A stretch of DNA of 64,000 nt from Poindextera sp036494815 (GTDB taxonomy: Bacteria; Pseudomonadota; Alphaproteobacteria; Caulobacterales; Caulobacteraceae), in NCBI GenBank assembly GCA_036494815.1, contig DASXNV010000063.1, positions 162,996-226,995 on the forward strand, written 5' to 3'. Each line of letters starts with the position of its first letter. Position 1 is the stretch's first letter. The notes below the pieces were generated by a model, which was not told where the DNA came from, did not search any database, and saw only the letters and a list, made by a program, of their open reading frames with translations. A program made the translations under genes and the position numbers. Below are positions 1 through 8,849 of the stretch, one piece after another.

Positions 1-120
1 GGGTTTCCTCATGCTCTTGGCCTGCTGGAGAAGCCCTTCACTCTGAAGGGGCTCTGCGAAGTCGTCCAACTGGCGGGGTCGTATCGAAGGCGCCGTGGCG
101 GAGCCAGCGGAGCGGCTTGA
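1..120 (+). CDS. Response regulator receiver-domain protein, C-terminal fragment
   Basis: The frame is open from the first base to a TGA at 118-120 and encodes the last 39 residues of a protein whose start lies outside the window. The visible part contains LLEKPFTLKGLCEVV. This matches the conserved Lys-Pro turn and last helix (beta5-alpha5) of CheY-like receiver domains, where the Lys contacts the phosphoryl group. It ends in a short basic tail with no output domain, so the protein is probably a stand-alone receiver or a hybrid histidine kinase ending in a receiver domain. The identification rests on this one motif. Confidence 0.6.
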   Translation, partial: GFPHALGLLEKPFTLKGLCEVVQLAGSYRRRRGGASGAA

Positions 121-197
121 CGCCATCAGGGGCTTGGCGCCGCCGCTGGGCCGCCTATAGTTAGGCGATAGGTTAAGTGTTTCATCGAGGCGCCGCC

Positions 198-851
198 ATG
201 TCGCTGACTCTCTATTTCCACCCGCTGTCGTCGTTCTGCTGGAAGGCGCTGATCGCCCTCTATGAGGCGGGGGTTCCGTTCGAGCCCAAGGTGGTCGATC
301 TGGGGGATCCGTTGGAGCGCGCTGCGTTCCAGGCGGTGTGGCCGCTGGCCAAGTTCCCGGTCCTGCGCGACGAGGCGCGGGGGCGCACCACGCCGGAATC
401 GACCATAATCATCGACTATCTGGCGCAGTATTATCCGGCCGCGGCGGGGCTGATCCCGGCTGACTCGGATCTTGCCCGGCAGGTCCGCCTGCTGGACCGG
501 CTGATCGACAACTACATCCACCTGCCGCTCCAGCAGGTGGTGGGTGAGCGGCTGCGCCCTGAGGCCCAGCACGATCCGTTCGGCGCCGATCAGGCTCGCG
601 GCGCCCTTCGCCAGGGATACGACCTGGTCGCCCCGACGATCGCCGGACCCTGGGCCATGGGCGAGACCTTCACCCTGGCCGATTGCGCGGCGCTGCCGGC
701 GCTTTACTACGCCGACTATGCGGTCTCGCTGGACGACTGGCCGCCGCTGGCGGCCTATCTCGACCGCCTGAAGGCCCGGCCCAGCGTGGCGCGGGTGCTG
801 AGCGAGGCGCAGCCCTTCTTCAAATTCTTCCCCTTGGCGAACGACCGGTGA
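198..851 (+). CDS. Glutathione S-transferase family protein
   Basis: A cytosolic GST of about 217 residues. The N-terminal thioredoxin-like domain begins SLTLYFHPLSSFCWK and has the cis-Pro region (KFPVL) followed by PESTIIIDYL, the glutathione gamma-glutamyl contact (Glu-Ser). The C-terminal helical domain carries GETFTLADCAALPAL, the usual N-capping and hydrophobic staple region. The ATG at 198 is preferred over a GTG at 177 because the fold begins right after it. Substrate cannot be told from sequence. It stands alone, downstream of the response-regulator fragment and convergent with mtnC. Confidence 0.85.
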   Translation: MSLTLYFHPLSSFCWKALIALYEAGVPFEPKVVDLGDPLERAAFQAVWPLAKFPVLRDEARGRTTPESTIIIDYLAQYYPAAAGLIPADSDLARQVRLLDRLIDNYIHLPLQQVVGERLRPEAQHDPFGADQARGALRQGYDLVAPTIAGPWAMGETFTLADCAALPALYYADYAVSLDDWPPLAAYLDRLKARPSVARVLSEAQPFFKFFPLANDR

Positions 852-857
852 GGGGCC

Positions 858-1499
858 CTAAACGCGTTCGGGATCGATCTCGCCGAAACTGCCCGCCCCC
901 TGCCCGCCCGTCCGATCCACCAGCCGGGTCCGCAAGCCAGCCGCCGCCGCCGCGTCCAGCTCGGCCTGGACGTCGGACAGGAACAGGATCGCGCCCGGCG
1001 CCTCGCCAATGGCCCGGGCGATGCGGGCATAGGACGCCGCCTCGCGCTTCGGCCCCGACGTGGTGTCGAACCAGCCGCTGAACAGGGGCGCCAGGTCGCC
1101 CTGGTCGCTGTGGCCGAAGAGCAGCCTCTGGGCCGCGATGGAGCCCGAGGAATAGACATAGAGCCGGTAGCCCGCCGCCCGCCAGGCCCGTAAGCCCTGG
1201 GCCGCGTCAGGATAGACATGGCCCTTGAACGCCCCCGCCGCATAGCCCTCGGCCCAGATCCAGCCCTGCAGGGTCTTTAGCGGGGTGGCCTTGCGGTCCT
1301 GGTCGATCCAACGCAGCAGGGTCGCCACCGGATCGCCGGGCTCGGCCGCCCTCACCTCATCCAGCAGCGGCGCCACGGCCTCGGCATGCGCCTCGACATA
1401 GGCGAGCAAGGCCTTGCGGGCATAGGGAAACAGGGTCTCGGCGACGAAGGCGATACTGCTGGTGGTGCCCTCGATATCGGTTAGGATGGCCCGGATCAT
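858..1499 (-). CDS. mtnC: Enolase-phosphatase E1 (acireductone synthase)
   Basis: HAD-superfamily enzyme of the methionine salvage pathway. It enolises and dephosphorylates 2,3-diketo-5-methylthiopentyl-1-phosphate to the acireductone. The family-specific N-terminal motif is ILTDIEGTTSSIAFV (Asp nucleophile near residue 8), the Ser motif lies in YSSGSIAAQ, and the C-terminal acidic motif is FLSDVQAELDAA. Length of 213 residues is close to the usual MtnC. Its ATG overlaps the TGA of mtnD by four bases (ATGA), so the two are translationally coupled. Confidence 0.95.
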   Translation of the reverse strand: MIRAILTDIEGTTSSIAFVAETLFPYARKALLAYVEAHAEAVAPLLDEVRAAEPGDPVATLLRWIDQDRKATPLKTLQGWIWAEGYAAGAFKGHVYPDAAQGLRAWRAAGYRLYVYSSGSIAAQRLLFGHSDQGDLAPLFSGWFDTTSGPKREAASYARIARAIGEAPGAILFLSDVQAELDAAAAAGLRTRLVDRTGGQGAGSFGEIDPERV

Positions 1500-2050
1500 G
1501 CCGCCTGCGGCTCGAAGCGCGGATAGGCGTCGGCGATCGGATCATCAGTATAGCGCGCCACCCAGCCCTCGGGATTTGTGAACAGGCGGATGGCGGTGAA
1601 GCTGGGCGCCGGCCCCATGTCGAACCAGTGGCGGATCCCAGCCGGCACGCTGATCAGGTCGCCGGTCTCGCACAGGACCATGTGCACCTTGCCATCCTCG
1701 CGCAGGCAGAACAGCCCGGCGCCCTCGACAAAGAACCGCACCTCGTCCTCGTCGTGGCGATGCTCGGACAGGAACTTGGCGCGCAGCACCGAACGCTGCG
1801 GATGATCCGGGCTCATCCGCACCACATCCACGGCCTGGTAGCCATCCTGCTGGCGCAAGCGCGCGACCTCCGCGTCATAGAGGGCCAATACGGCCTTGTC
1901 GTCCGCATCGGCGGCAAGCTCGCCACGAACCGGCCAGCGTTCGAAGCGCACACCGATCTTGGCGAGGGTGTCGGCGATCAACGCGCCCTCGGTGGTTTCC
2001 AGCAGCGGCGTGGCGGCGGCGGTGTCGGGATAGACGGTCAGGCGGCTCAT
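1496..2050 (-). CDS. mtnD: Acireductone dioxygenase (ARD)
   Basis: Cupin-fold metal dioxygenase that cleaves the acireductone to 2-keto-4-methylthiobutyrate and formate (Fe form) in methionine salvage. Metal ligands are visible as HRHDEDE (His97, His99, Glu103) and GIRHWF (His141). These are displaced by one residue from the known Klebsiella ligands H96/H98/E102/H140. The start at 2050 (MSRLTVYPD) was chosen because it begins at the conserved N-terminus and overlaps the mtnB stop by four bases. The longer frame upstream runs inside mtnB. Length is 184 residues. Confidence 0.95.
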   Translation of the reverse strand: MSRLTVYPDTAAATPLLETTEGALIADTLAKIGVRFERWPVRGELAADADDKAVLALYDAEVARLRQQDGYQAVDVVRMSPDHPQRSVLRAKFLSEHRHDEDEVRFFVEGAGLFCLREDGKVHMVLCETGDLISVPAGIRHWFDMGPAPSFTAIRLFTNPEGWVARYTDDPIADAYPRFEPQAA

Positions 2051-2679
2051 GGCTTGGCTCCCATGCGATATTGTCGTTCGGTCAGGTCGGCGGCGAACAG
2101 CCACTCCAGGGCCTCGACCACCCGCTCGGCCTCGGCCACATCCGCGCCCCAGGCATAGAGGCCGTGGCCCCGGATCAGATAGGCCGGCGGCGCCGGCTTG
2201 GCCAGCAGGTGTGGTTCGACCGCGGCGGCCAGGCGGTTCATATCCTGGTCATTGGCCACGATCGGCACCACCACCCGCGCCTCGTGCGTGGTCTGGCCCG
2301 GCAGCGCCTTGACCAGTTCGTGCCCCTCGATGATCCAGGCGTCCAGGTCAGGAAAGGCCCGGCTCAGGGCCACGCCACCTGGCGAATGGGTATGCAGCAC
2401 CGCGCCGATCTCGGGGAAGATGCAATAAAGCTGCGTATGCAGCCCGGTCTCCGCCGAGGGCTTGCCGCCGTCCAGCGAGCGGCCCTCACCGTCCACGGTC
2501 ATGATGTCGGCTTCGATCAGCCGCCCCTTGTGTCGCCCGGACGAGGTGACGGCGATGCGACCATCGTCCAGCCGGGCCGAGAAATTGCCGCTGGTGGCCG
2601 GCACCCAGCCGCGGGCGTCAAAGGCCGCGCCGATGGCCACAAGCTGCCGCCGGGCGCTATCCAAACTCACAACACCCAT
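2047..2679 (-). CDS. mtnB: Methylthioribulose-1-phosphate dehydratase
   Basis: Class II aldolase/adducin-fold zinc enzyme that dehydrates 5-methylthioribulose-1-phosphate in methionine salvage. The early TSGNFSARL motif, the zinc-binding HTHSPGG and the late GHGLYAWG histidine motif are all present. The start at 2679 (MGVVSLDSARRQL) places the protein at 210 residues, normal for MtnB. The upstream in-frame extension lacks family similarity. It is first in the mtnB-mtnD-mtnC run with four-base overlaps. mtnA and mtnK are not in the window. Confidence 0.93.
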   Translation of the reverse strand: MGVVSLDSARRQLVAIGAAFDARGWVPATSGNFSARLDDGRIAVTSSGRHKGRLIEADIMTVDGEGRSLDGGKPSAETGLHTQLYCIFPEIGAVLHTHSPGGVALSRAFPDLDAWIIEGHELVKALPGQTTHEARVVVPIVANDQDMNRLAAAVEPHLLAKPAPPAYLIRGHGLYAWGADVAEAERVVEALEWLFAADLTERQYRMGAKP

Positions 2680-2747
2680 TCCTGCCGCCGTCTCCCAAAT
2701 GCCGGATCGGCAAGTTACGACGCCCCTGCGCGCCGACAAAGCCCGGC

Positions 2748-4385
2748 TTAGCGGAACAGCGCCGAGGCCTTGGCGATCGTGATCCACACCCCCCAGGCGA
2801 TGGGGATCAGCACCCCTAGCCAGGCCAGGATCAGCAGCGGGCCGACGCTGTGCGAGGTCTGGTCGACCGCAGCGCCATCCGCGCCCGACGCAACCGCCGC
2901 CTCATCATCATAGTTGAGCCGCGCCGCGTCCACCGGCCGGATCAACAGGTTGGCGACGAAGCCCACCGCCAGCATGGCCGTCAGCACCCAGAAGATCTGG
3001 GTGTAGAACTGCGTTCGCGGCAAACCCCTGTCGATGGCCGACTGGCGCATATAGTTGACCATCTGCGGCCCCAGCACGCCCGCGGTGGACCAGGCGGTCA
3101 GCAGGACGCCGTGAATAGCGCCCACATAGCGGGTGCCGAACAGGTCGGCGAGATAGGCCGGAACCGTGGCGAAACCGCCGCCATACATGGACACGATCAG
3201 GCAGAACGCCGCGACAAAGGCCGCCAGCACCAGGGCGTTGGCCGCCCAGGGCGCCGCTAGCCCATAGAGCAGCCCGCCCAGGACAAAGAACACCGCATAG
3301 GTCATGCGCCGCCCTATCCGATCCGACAGCGAGGCCCAGAAGAACCGCCCGCCGATATTGAACAGCGAAATCAGGCCCACGAACGCCGCGCCCACCGTGG
3401 CCGCGGCCTTCTTGTCGGCGTCGTCGAACTTGAGAAAGCCGATCTCCGGATGGTGGAACAGCCGCCCGCCAAAGATCTCCTGCACCATGGGCGAGGCCAC
3501 GCCGATAATGCCGATCGAGGCGCTGACGTTCATCAATAGCACCAGCCACAACAGCCAGAACTGGGGCGTAGCCAGAGCGGCGCCCACATCCAGATAGCCT
3601 CGCGCCAGTATGGCGGGATTGGCCGCCGGCGGCGTCCAGCCCTGAGGCGACCAGCCGGGCGGCGGCACACGGTAGGACAGCGACCCGGCCGTCATGAACA
3701 CGAAATAGATCCCGGCCATGACCAGCAGGGTCTGGGCCACGCCGTTGGTGGTGGGCGTGGCGAAATGCTTCATGAGCAGGTCGGCCAGCGGGCTGCCGAT
3801 CATGGCCCCGCCGCCAAAGCCCATGATGGCCATGCCCGTGGCCATGCCGCGCCGGTCTGGGAACCATTTGATCAGGGTCGAGACCGGCGAGATGTAGCCC
3901 AGGCCCAGGCCGATCCCGCCGATGGCCCCAGAGCCCAGCCACAGGATCCACAGCTGGTGGACCGAGACACCATAGGCCGAGATCACCATGCCGCCGCACC
4001 AGCACAGAGTGGCCACTAAGCCGGTGCGCCGCGGCCCGTTGCGCTCGACCCACGGGCCGAACAGGGCCGAGGCCGCGCCCAGGAACACGAAGAACAGGGT
4101 GAACATCCACCCCAGGTCCGCCACGGTCCAGTCGCAGGTCCTGGTGGTCAGGGCGTTGACCAGCCCGTCCCAGGCCCCGGCCTTGGGGCAGGCCAGCGCC
4201 TTCTTGATTCCGATCGACCGCGACAGGGGCAGCCAGAACACGCTGAAGCCATAGGCCATGCCGATGCACAGGTGCACGGCCAGGGCTGCCGGCGGCACGA
4301 ACCATCGATTGAAGCTGTGTCCGGCGACGCCGCTGGAGGGATGCAGGAAGCCGCCGCCGGTCGCGGCCGTGGAATCGGTCACCAA
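2748..4385 (-). CDS. OFA-family MFS transporter (oxalate/formate antiporter-like)
   Basis: Twelve-helix major facilitator of 545 residues. It contains the OFA-type GWMFTLFFVFLGAASALFGPWVERNGPRR region, the motif GLGLGYISPVSTLIKWFPDRRG, typical of the OxlT family, and a second-half motif SDRIGRR. Compared with classic OxlT it has an enlarged first loop (about residues 63-88, containing two Cys) and a central loop near 240-260. It lies 68 bases upstream of mtnB on the same strand, so it may be cotranscribed with the salvage genes and could export or exchange a carboxylate such as the formate released by ARD. That link is inference; substrate is unknown. Confidence 0.85.
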   Translation of the reverse strand: MVTDSTAATGGGFLHPSSGVAGHSFNRWFVPPAALAVHLCIGMAYGFSVFWLPLSRSIGIKKALACPKAGAWDGLVNALTTRTCDWTVADLGWMFTLFFVFLGAASALFGPWVERNGPRRTGLVATLCWCGGMVISAYGVSVHQLWILWLGSGAIGGIGLGLGYISPVSTLIKWFPDRRGMATGMAIMGFGGGAMIGSPLADLLMKHFATPTTNGVAQTLLVMAGIYFVFMTAGSLSYRVPPPGWSPQGWTPPAANPAILARGYLDVGAALATPQFWLLWLVLLMNVSASIGIIGVASPMVQEIFGGRLFHHPEIGFLKFDDADKKAAATVGAAFVGLISLFNIGGRFFWASLSDRIGRRMTYAVFFVLGGLLYGLAAPWAANALVLAAFVAAFCLIVSMYGGGFATVPAYLADLFGTRYVGAIHGVLLTAWSTAGVLGPQMVNYMRQSAIDRGLPRTQFYTQIFWVLTAMLAVGFVANLLIRPVDAARLNYDDEAAVASGADGAAVDQTSHSVGPLLILAWLGVLIPIAWGVWITIAKASALFR

Positions 4386-4552
4386 GTCCTCCCGTGTCGC
4401 CTCGCATTCGCGAGTCTTGTTGGCCTTAGCGTTCAGCTTTCAGCGGCTTATGGTCAAGGCCTCATCAAGACCATGAACATCGATCAGGTGGGCCGCTGGC
4501 GGCTCTGGGGCCACAGGGCTAGGGTTGCGCCGAACGATCCCGGGAGAGTCGG

Positions 4553-6892
4553 ATGCGGCGCGGTTGGCAATGGTTGAGCGGCATGGCCGCAATCTTGGCG
4601 CTCGGCGCCGTCCCGGCCGCAGCCGCCGAACAGCCCACGCCCTTCGAGGCCGTGGACCCCTTCATCGGCACCGGCCCCGACGGCCACACCTTCCCCGGCG
4701 CCACCGTCCCCTTCGGCATGGTCCAGCTGAGCCCGGACACCGAGATCAAGCCGTTCAAGCAAAGCTACAAATGGGCCGCCGGCTATCGCCACGAAGACCA
4801 GACCATCATCGGCTTCTCCCACACCCATTTCTCCGGCACGGGCCATTCCGACCTCGGCGACGTGCTGATCCAGCCCATCGCCGGCGAGGTGCGCCTGGAG
4901 CCCGGCGACAGCGACAAGCCCAGCTCCGGCTACCGCTCGCGCTTTAGCCACACGGGCGAGATCGCCCAGCCCGGCTATTACGCCGTGACCCTGGCCGATT
5001 ACGGCGTGCGCGCCGAGTTGACCGCCACCCCCCGGGTGGGCCTGCACCGCTACGCCTTCCCCGCCGGCCAGCCGGCCCACGTCCTGCTCGACCTGCGCTC
5101 GTCGATCTACAACTATCCGGGCAAGGTCCTGTGGTCGCGGCTGCGCCTGCGGCCGGACGGGGTGATCACCGGCTTTCGCGAGACCCGCGGCTGGGCGCCG
5201 GGCCGCCAGCTCTATTTCGCCATGGCCTTCTCTCAGCCCCTGACCAGCCACCAGGTCTACGACCGCGCGCCAGCCAACGAATACAAGGGCTTCAAGGGGC
5301 CGGGAACGAGCCCCGCCGACCTGCAATCCATCGAAGGCCGCGGCCTGGTCGGGGTGTTCGACTTTGGGCCGCTTAGCGGCCCGCTGCTGCTCAAGGTGGC
5401 CATCTCTCCGGTCAGCGAGGACAACGCCGTCGCCAACCTGAAGGCCGAGGCCCCCGGCTGGGATTTCGACGCCGCCCGCGCCGCCGCCCGCGCGGCCTGG
5501 GAGCAGGCGCTTGGCGCGGTGGACATCCAGGCGCCTGCGCCCATGCGGGCCTCGCTCTACACCGCCCTCTATCACGCCCTCTTGGCCCCCAGCCTGTCCA
5601 TGGACACCGACGCGCGCTATCGCGGCCCCGACAACCAGGTGCATACGGCCGACGGCTTCACCTTCGTCTCCACCTTTTCGCTCTGGGACACCTACCGCGC
5701 CGAACAGCCGCTGATGACCCTGATCCAGCCGGAAAAGCGCACGGCGGACTTGGTCAATTCCCTCTTGGCCTCGCGCCGGGAAAGCCCGTTCGGCATCCTG
5801 CCGGTCTGGCAGTTCGCCGGGCAGGAGACCTGGTGCATGATCGGCTATCACGCCGTACCCGAGATCGCCGACGCGATCATGAAGGGGATCAAGGGCTTCG
5901 ACACCGCCGAGGCCCTGGACGCCATGACCGCCAGCGCCATCTACGCCCCCTATGGCGACCTGGGCGACTATATGAAGCTGGGCTATGTCCCCATCGACAA
6001 GGAACCCGAGGCCGCCTCCAAGACCATCGAATACGCCTTCGACGACTGGACCATTTCCCGCGTGGCGCAAAAGCTCGGCCGCCAGGATGTCGCCAGCCAG
6101 TTCGAAGCCCGGTCGAGCAACTGGCGCAACGTGTTCGATCCCAAGACCGGCTTCATCCGGGCCAGGAAGAGCGACGGGGCGTTCCGCGAGCCGTTCGACC
6201 CGACCTCGATCAAATATGGCAGCGACTATACCGAGGGTAACGCCTGGCAATGGTCCTTCTATGCGCCCCAGGACACGGCCGGCCTGATTAAGGCCGGCGG
6301 CGGCGAGCGCAAATTCACAGCCAGGCTGGACGCCATGTTCGACTTCGACGATTCCAAGCTGGACTATACCAGCGCCGAGGACATCGCCGGCCTGATCGGC
6401 CAGTACATCCACGGCAACGAGCCCAGCCATCACGTGGCCTATCTCTACGACTATGCCGGCCAGCCCTGGCGCACCCAGGAGCGGCTGAAGCAGATCGTCG
6501 ACAGCCAGTACAAACCCGCCCCCGATGGCCTGGTGGGCAATGACGACCTGGGCCAGATGTCCGCTTGGCTGGTGTTCACGGCCTTGGGCTTCTATCCGGT
6601 GGCGCCCGGCTCGAACCAATATGTGATCGGCCGCCCGTTCGTGGACCGCGCGACGCTGAATCTGCCCAACGGCAAGCGCTTCACCATCGCCGCCGACGGT
6701 CTCAGCGAGGCCAACCGCTATGTGGGCGCGGTGTTGCTGAACGGCGCCCCCCTGGCCCACAGCTTTATCCGCCACGACGAGATCATGGCCGGCGGCGAAC
6801 TGCGCTTCGTCATGCAGTCCACGCCCAACAAGACCTGGGCGACCAGGCCGGGCGAGCGGCCGTTTTCAATGTCCTCGCCGGTGGCCCGATAG
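4553..6892 (+). CDS. GH92-family alpha-mannosidase-like glycosidase, secreted
   Basis: Glycoside hydrolase family 92, whose known members are calcium-dependent exo-alpha-mannosidases. A signal peptide covers residues 1-25 (cleavage after AAAA). The mature N-terminus VDPFIGTGPDGHTFPGATVPFGM is the GH92 signature, followed by GFSHTHFSGTGHSDLGD. The catalytic domain has SLWDTYRAEQPLMTL and EGNAWQWSFYAPQD, and the end has NDDLGQMSAWLVFTALGFYPV. At 779 residues it is full length. A GGGAG-type ribosome site precedes the ATG. It is divergent from the MFS gene and stands alone, so the target glycan is unknown. Confidence 0.92.
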   Translation: MRRGWQWLSGMAAILALGAVPAAAAEQPTPFEAVDPFIGTGPDGHTFPGATVPFGMVQLSPDTEIKPFKQSYKWAAGYRHEDQTIIGFSHTHFSGTGHSDLGDVLIQPIAGEVRLEPGDSDKPSSGYRSRFSHTGEIAQPGYYAVTLADYGVRAELTATPRVGLHRYAFPAGQPAHVLLDLRSSIYNYPGKVLWSRLRLRPDGVITGFRETRGWAPGRQLYFAMAFSQPLTSHQVYDRAPANEYKGFKGPGTSPADLQSIEGRGLVGVFDFGPLSGPLLLKVAISPVSEDNAVANLKAEAPGWDFDAARAAARAAWEQALGAVDIQAPAPMRASLYTALYHALLAPSLSMDTDARYRGPDNQVHTADGFTFVSTFSLWDTYRAEQPLMTLIQPEKRTADLVNSLLASRRESPFGILPVWQFAGQETWCMIGYHAVPEIADAIMKGIKGFDTAEALDAMTASAIYAPYGDLGDYMKLGYVPIDKEPEAASKTIEYAFDDWTISRVAQKLGRQDVASQFEARSSNWRNVFDPKTGFIRARKSDGAFREPFDPTSIKYGSDYTEGNAWQWSFYAPQDTAGLIKAGGGERKFTARLDAMFDFDDSKLDYTSAEDIAGLIGQYIHGNEPSHHVAYLYDYAGQPWRTQERLKQIVDSQYKPAPDGLVGNDDLGQMSAWLVFTALGFYPVAPGSNQYVIGRPFVDRATLNLPNGKRFTIAADGLSEANRYVGAVLLNGAPLAHSFIRHDEIMAGGELRFVMQSTPNKTWATRPGERPFSMSSPVAR

Positions 6893-6898
6893 GGATGC

Positions 6899-7666
6899 CT
6901 ACCCCTTGCGCTCCTGCAGGATGTTGCCGCCGTCGACCACCAGGACCACGCCGTTGACATAGCTGGCCATGTCCGAGGCCAGGAACACCACCGTGGCCGC
7001 CACTTCCTCCGGCCGCCCCGCCCGTCCCGGCGGCGTGTTGCGCGCCGCCCGAAGCTCCTCGGCGGTGGACGCGCCGGTGTCGATCCAGCCTGGCGCCACG
7101 GCGTTCACCGTCACCCCAGCCGGACCGACCTCCAGGGCCAGGGCGTGGGTCAGCCCCACCATGCCGGCCTTGGCGGCGGAATAGGCGGACTCGCCGATAT
7201 TGGACACCAGCGGGCCCGTAACCGAGGCCATATTGACAACGCGCCCATGGCCGTTGGCGACCATGTCCGGCAGGAAGGCGCGGGTGGCCAGAAAGGCGGT
7301 CTTCAGGCTGACGGCGATTCCGCGATCCCAGTCCTGTTCGGCCATGTCCAGAAATGTCGCCTGCAGGGCCGGTTCCCGAAGCGAGCCCATGCCGGCGTTG
7401 TTCACCAGCACATCCACCGGACCGACGACTTCACGCAACCGCTCGACCTCGGCGGCCACGGTCAGGTCGGCGACACAGCCGCGGGCTTTAAGGCCTTCAG
7501 CCGCCAGTTCGGCGGCGCGATCCAGCACCCGCTCGCTGGCTCCCGACAAGACCACCGACAGGCCCGCCTGCCCCAAGGCCCGCGCCACGGCGAAACCGAT
7601 GCCGTCGACAGCCCCAGCGCCCGTCACCAGCGCCGTGATCGATTTGCAGAACAGCTCAACGCCCAT
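6899..7666 (-). CDS. SDR-family NAD(P)-dependent oxidoreductase
   Basis: Classical short-chain dehydrogenase/reductase with the cofactor motif TGAGAVDGIG, the NNAG motif, and the catalytic Ser in NMASVTGP with YSAAK (Tyr-x3-Lys). The C-terminal part GRPEEVAATVVFLASDMASYVNG followed by VDGG is typical of 3-oxoacyl-ACP reductase-like SDRs. The start is taken at MGVELFCKS, eight residues inside the longest frame, because the Rossmann strand follows directly. It converges on the GH92 gene with a six-base gap. Substrate cannot be assigned. Confidence 0.85.
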   Translation of the reverse strand: MGVELFCKSITALVTGAGAVDGIGFAVARALGQAGLSVVLSGASERVLDRAAELAAEGLKARGCVADLTVAAEVERLREVVGPVDVLVNNAGMGSLREPALQATFLDMAEQDWDRGIAVSLKTAFLATRAFLPDMVANGHGRVVNMASVTGPLVSNIGESAYSAAKAGMVGLTHALALEVGPAGVTVNAVAPGWIDTGASTAEELRAARNTPPGRAGRPEEVAATVVFLASDMASYVNGVVLVVDGGNILQERKG

Positions 7667-7831
7667 GAATCGGTCCGCCCCATAACGCACCAGCCCACAT
7701 ACATCGCCCGCTCGTCAGACTGAATGCTGTTTGATGGTGACGCCGAAAACCAACCGCTCGATCAGCGCATTTTCTTTACGCCAAGCACTATCGGTAGCAG
7801 TATTCACCTTGGCTACGAATAGGGGGCGATC

Positions 7832-8824
7832 ATGATCGAGTGGATCAAACGCCGGTGGCAAGACTTCGTTCAGCGTATCCAGGGCGAACCCAAGGATGCG
7901 ATCACGGCTCAACTTATCGCATCGAAGGTGGACTTCGACTTGGCCATGGAATGGGCCGACATGCCGGAAATCAGAAAAATCGACGGCGCCACCGGGGCCA
8001 TGTTGAAAGCGGGACGCGCCTCCCGCTCAGTGGTCGACCAGATCGGGGCTGCAATCACCGCGCGCCTGATCCTGGCGACAAAGATGAGCGACGACGAACT
8101 TGTCCGATACGTGCAGCATCTGCAAAACCGCTATGCTGTCGCCGTCGGCCCGGCTGCCTACGCGCGATACGCGGCGGGCATCCCCAAAAACGTCTTCGAC
8201 GATTACAAGAAATTGTGGGCCGAACTGCAAACCCTATCCTACAGGCTTCGGCTCGCCTACTCCATAACCCACATGAGAGATAAGTATCTATATCAGATAC
8301 GCACGAGTTGCTTTACCTTCCTGTCGCTATCCCTGGCCATCATTCTTGTGGTCATTGTCTACCAGCAGTTCGAGTCGACATCCAATCCCGTACTCAATTT
8401 CATGACCGTCGCCACGGTCGGCTTTGGCGGCGCCTTGACCTCAATCGCCAGGCGCGCCAACCAGCTTCTGTCCTCCAGCCCGCTCGAAGATGACCCCGTT
8501 ATCCAGGCCAGCGCCATGCAGCAGGGCCGCGCAAGCCTGTTCATCGCCGCCCTCACCGGCCCCATCTTTGCCCTGACCTTGCTGCTGATCTTCATGACCA
8601 CGGCGTTCAACCTGGGCGATCTGACCCCGAAGTTTCATGAGGCCGCCTGCGACGCGGCGGGCTGCGGCGAGCCCGATTTCAGGATCTTCAAATACGCCTT
8701 CTGGCTGGACAAGCCGTTCGACGCGGCAAAGCTCGCCACCTGGGCCTTCATTTCAGGCTTCGCCGAGCAGTTCGTGCCGGACGTCCTGGACAGGTTCGCC
8801 ACCGCCGCGACCAAGAAGGGATAG
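7832..8824 (+). CDS. Unrecognised membrane protein
   Basis: I do not recognise this 330-residue protein. It has a charged N-terminal half of about 155 residues, predicted helical and soluble. Hydrophobic segments follow near residues 160-180, 187-205 and 235-258, then a tail with two cysteines (CDAAGC) and a final amphipathic region. The second hydrophobic stretch has GFGGALTSIARRANQLL. Codon use is somewhat less GC3-rich than in its neighbours. A GGGGG-type ribosome site lies just upstream of the ATG. No neighbour suggests a role, and the palindromic repeat begins about 25 bases after its stop. Confidence 0.7.
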   Translation: MIEWIKRRWQDFVQRIQGEPKDAITAQLIASKVDFDLAMEWADMPEIRKIDGATGAMLKAGRASRSVVDQIGAAITARLILATKMSDDELVRYVQHLQNRYAVAVGPAAYARYAAGIPKNVFDDYKKLWAELQTLSYRLRLAYSITHMRDKYLYQIRTSCFTFLSLSLAIILVVIVYQQFESTSNPVLNFMTVATVGFGGALTSIARRANQLLSSSPLEDDPVIQASAMQQGRASLFIAALTGPIFALTLLLIFMTTAFNLGDLTPKFHEAACDAAGCGEPDFRIFKYAFWLDKPFDAAKLATWAFISGFAEQFVPDVLDRFATAATKKG

Positions 8825-8849
8825 CTTGGCGCGAGGCGGCCGGCGCTTG

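Noticed and set aside
4484..6775. Long minus-strand frame antisense to the GH92 gene
   Set aside because: The composition (Gly/Ala/Val/His/Gln) is a mirror of GC-rich codon bias, and the GH92 gene on the other strand has full-family motifs and a signal peptide.
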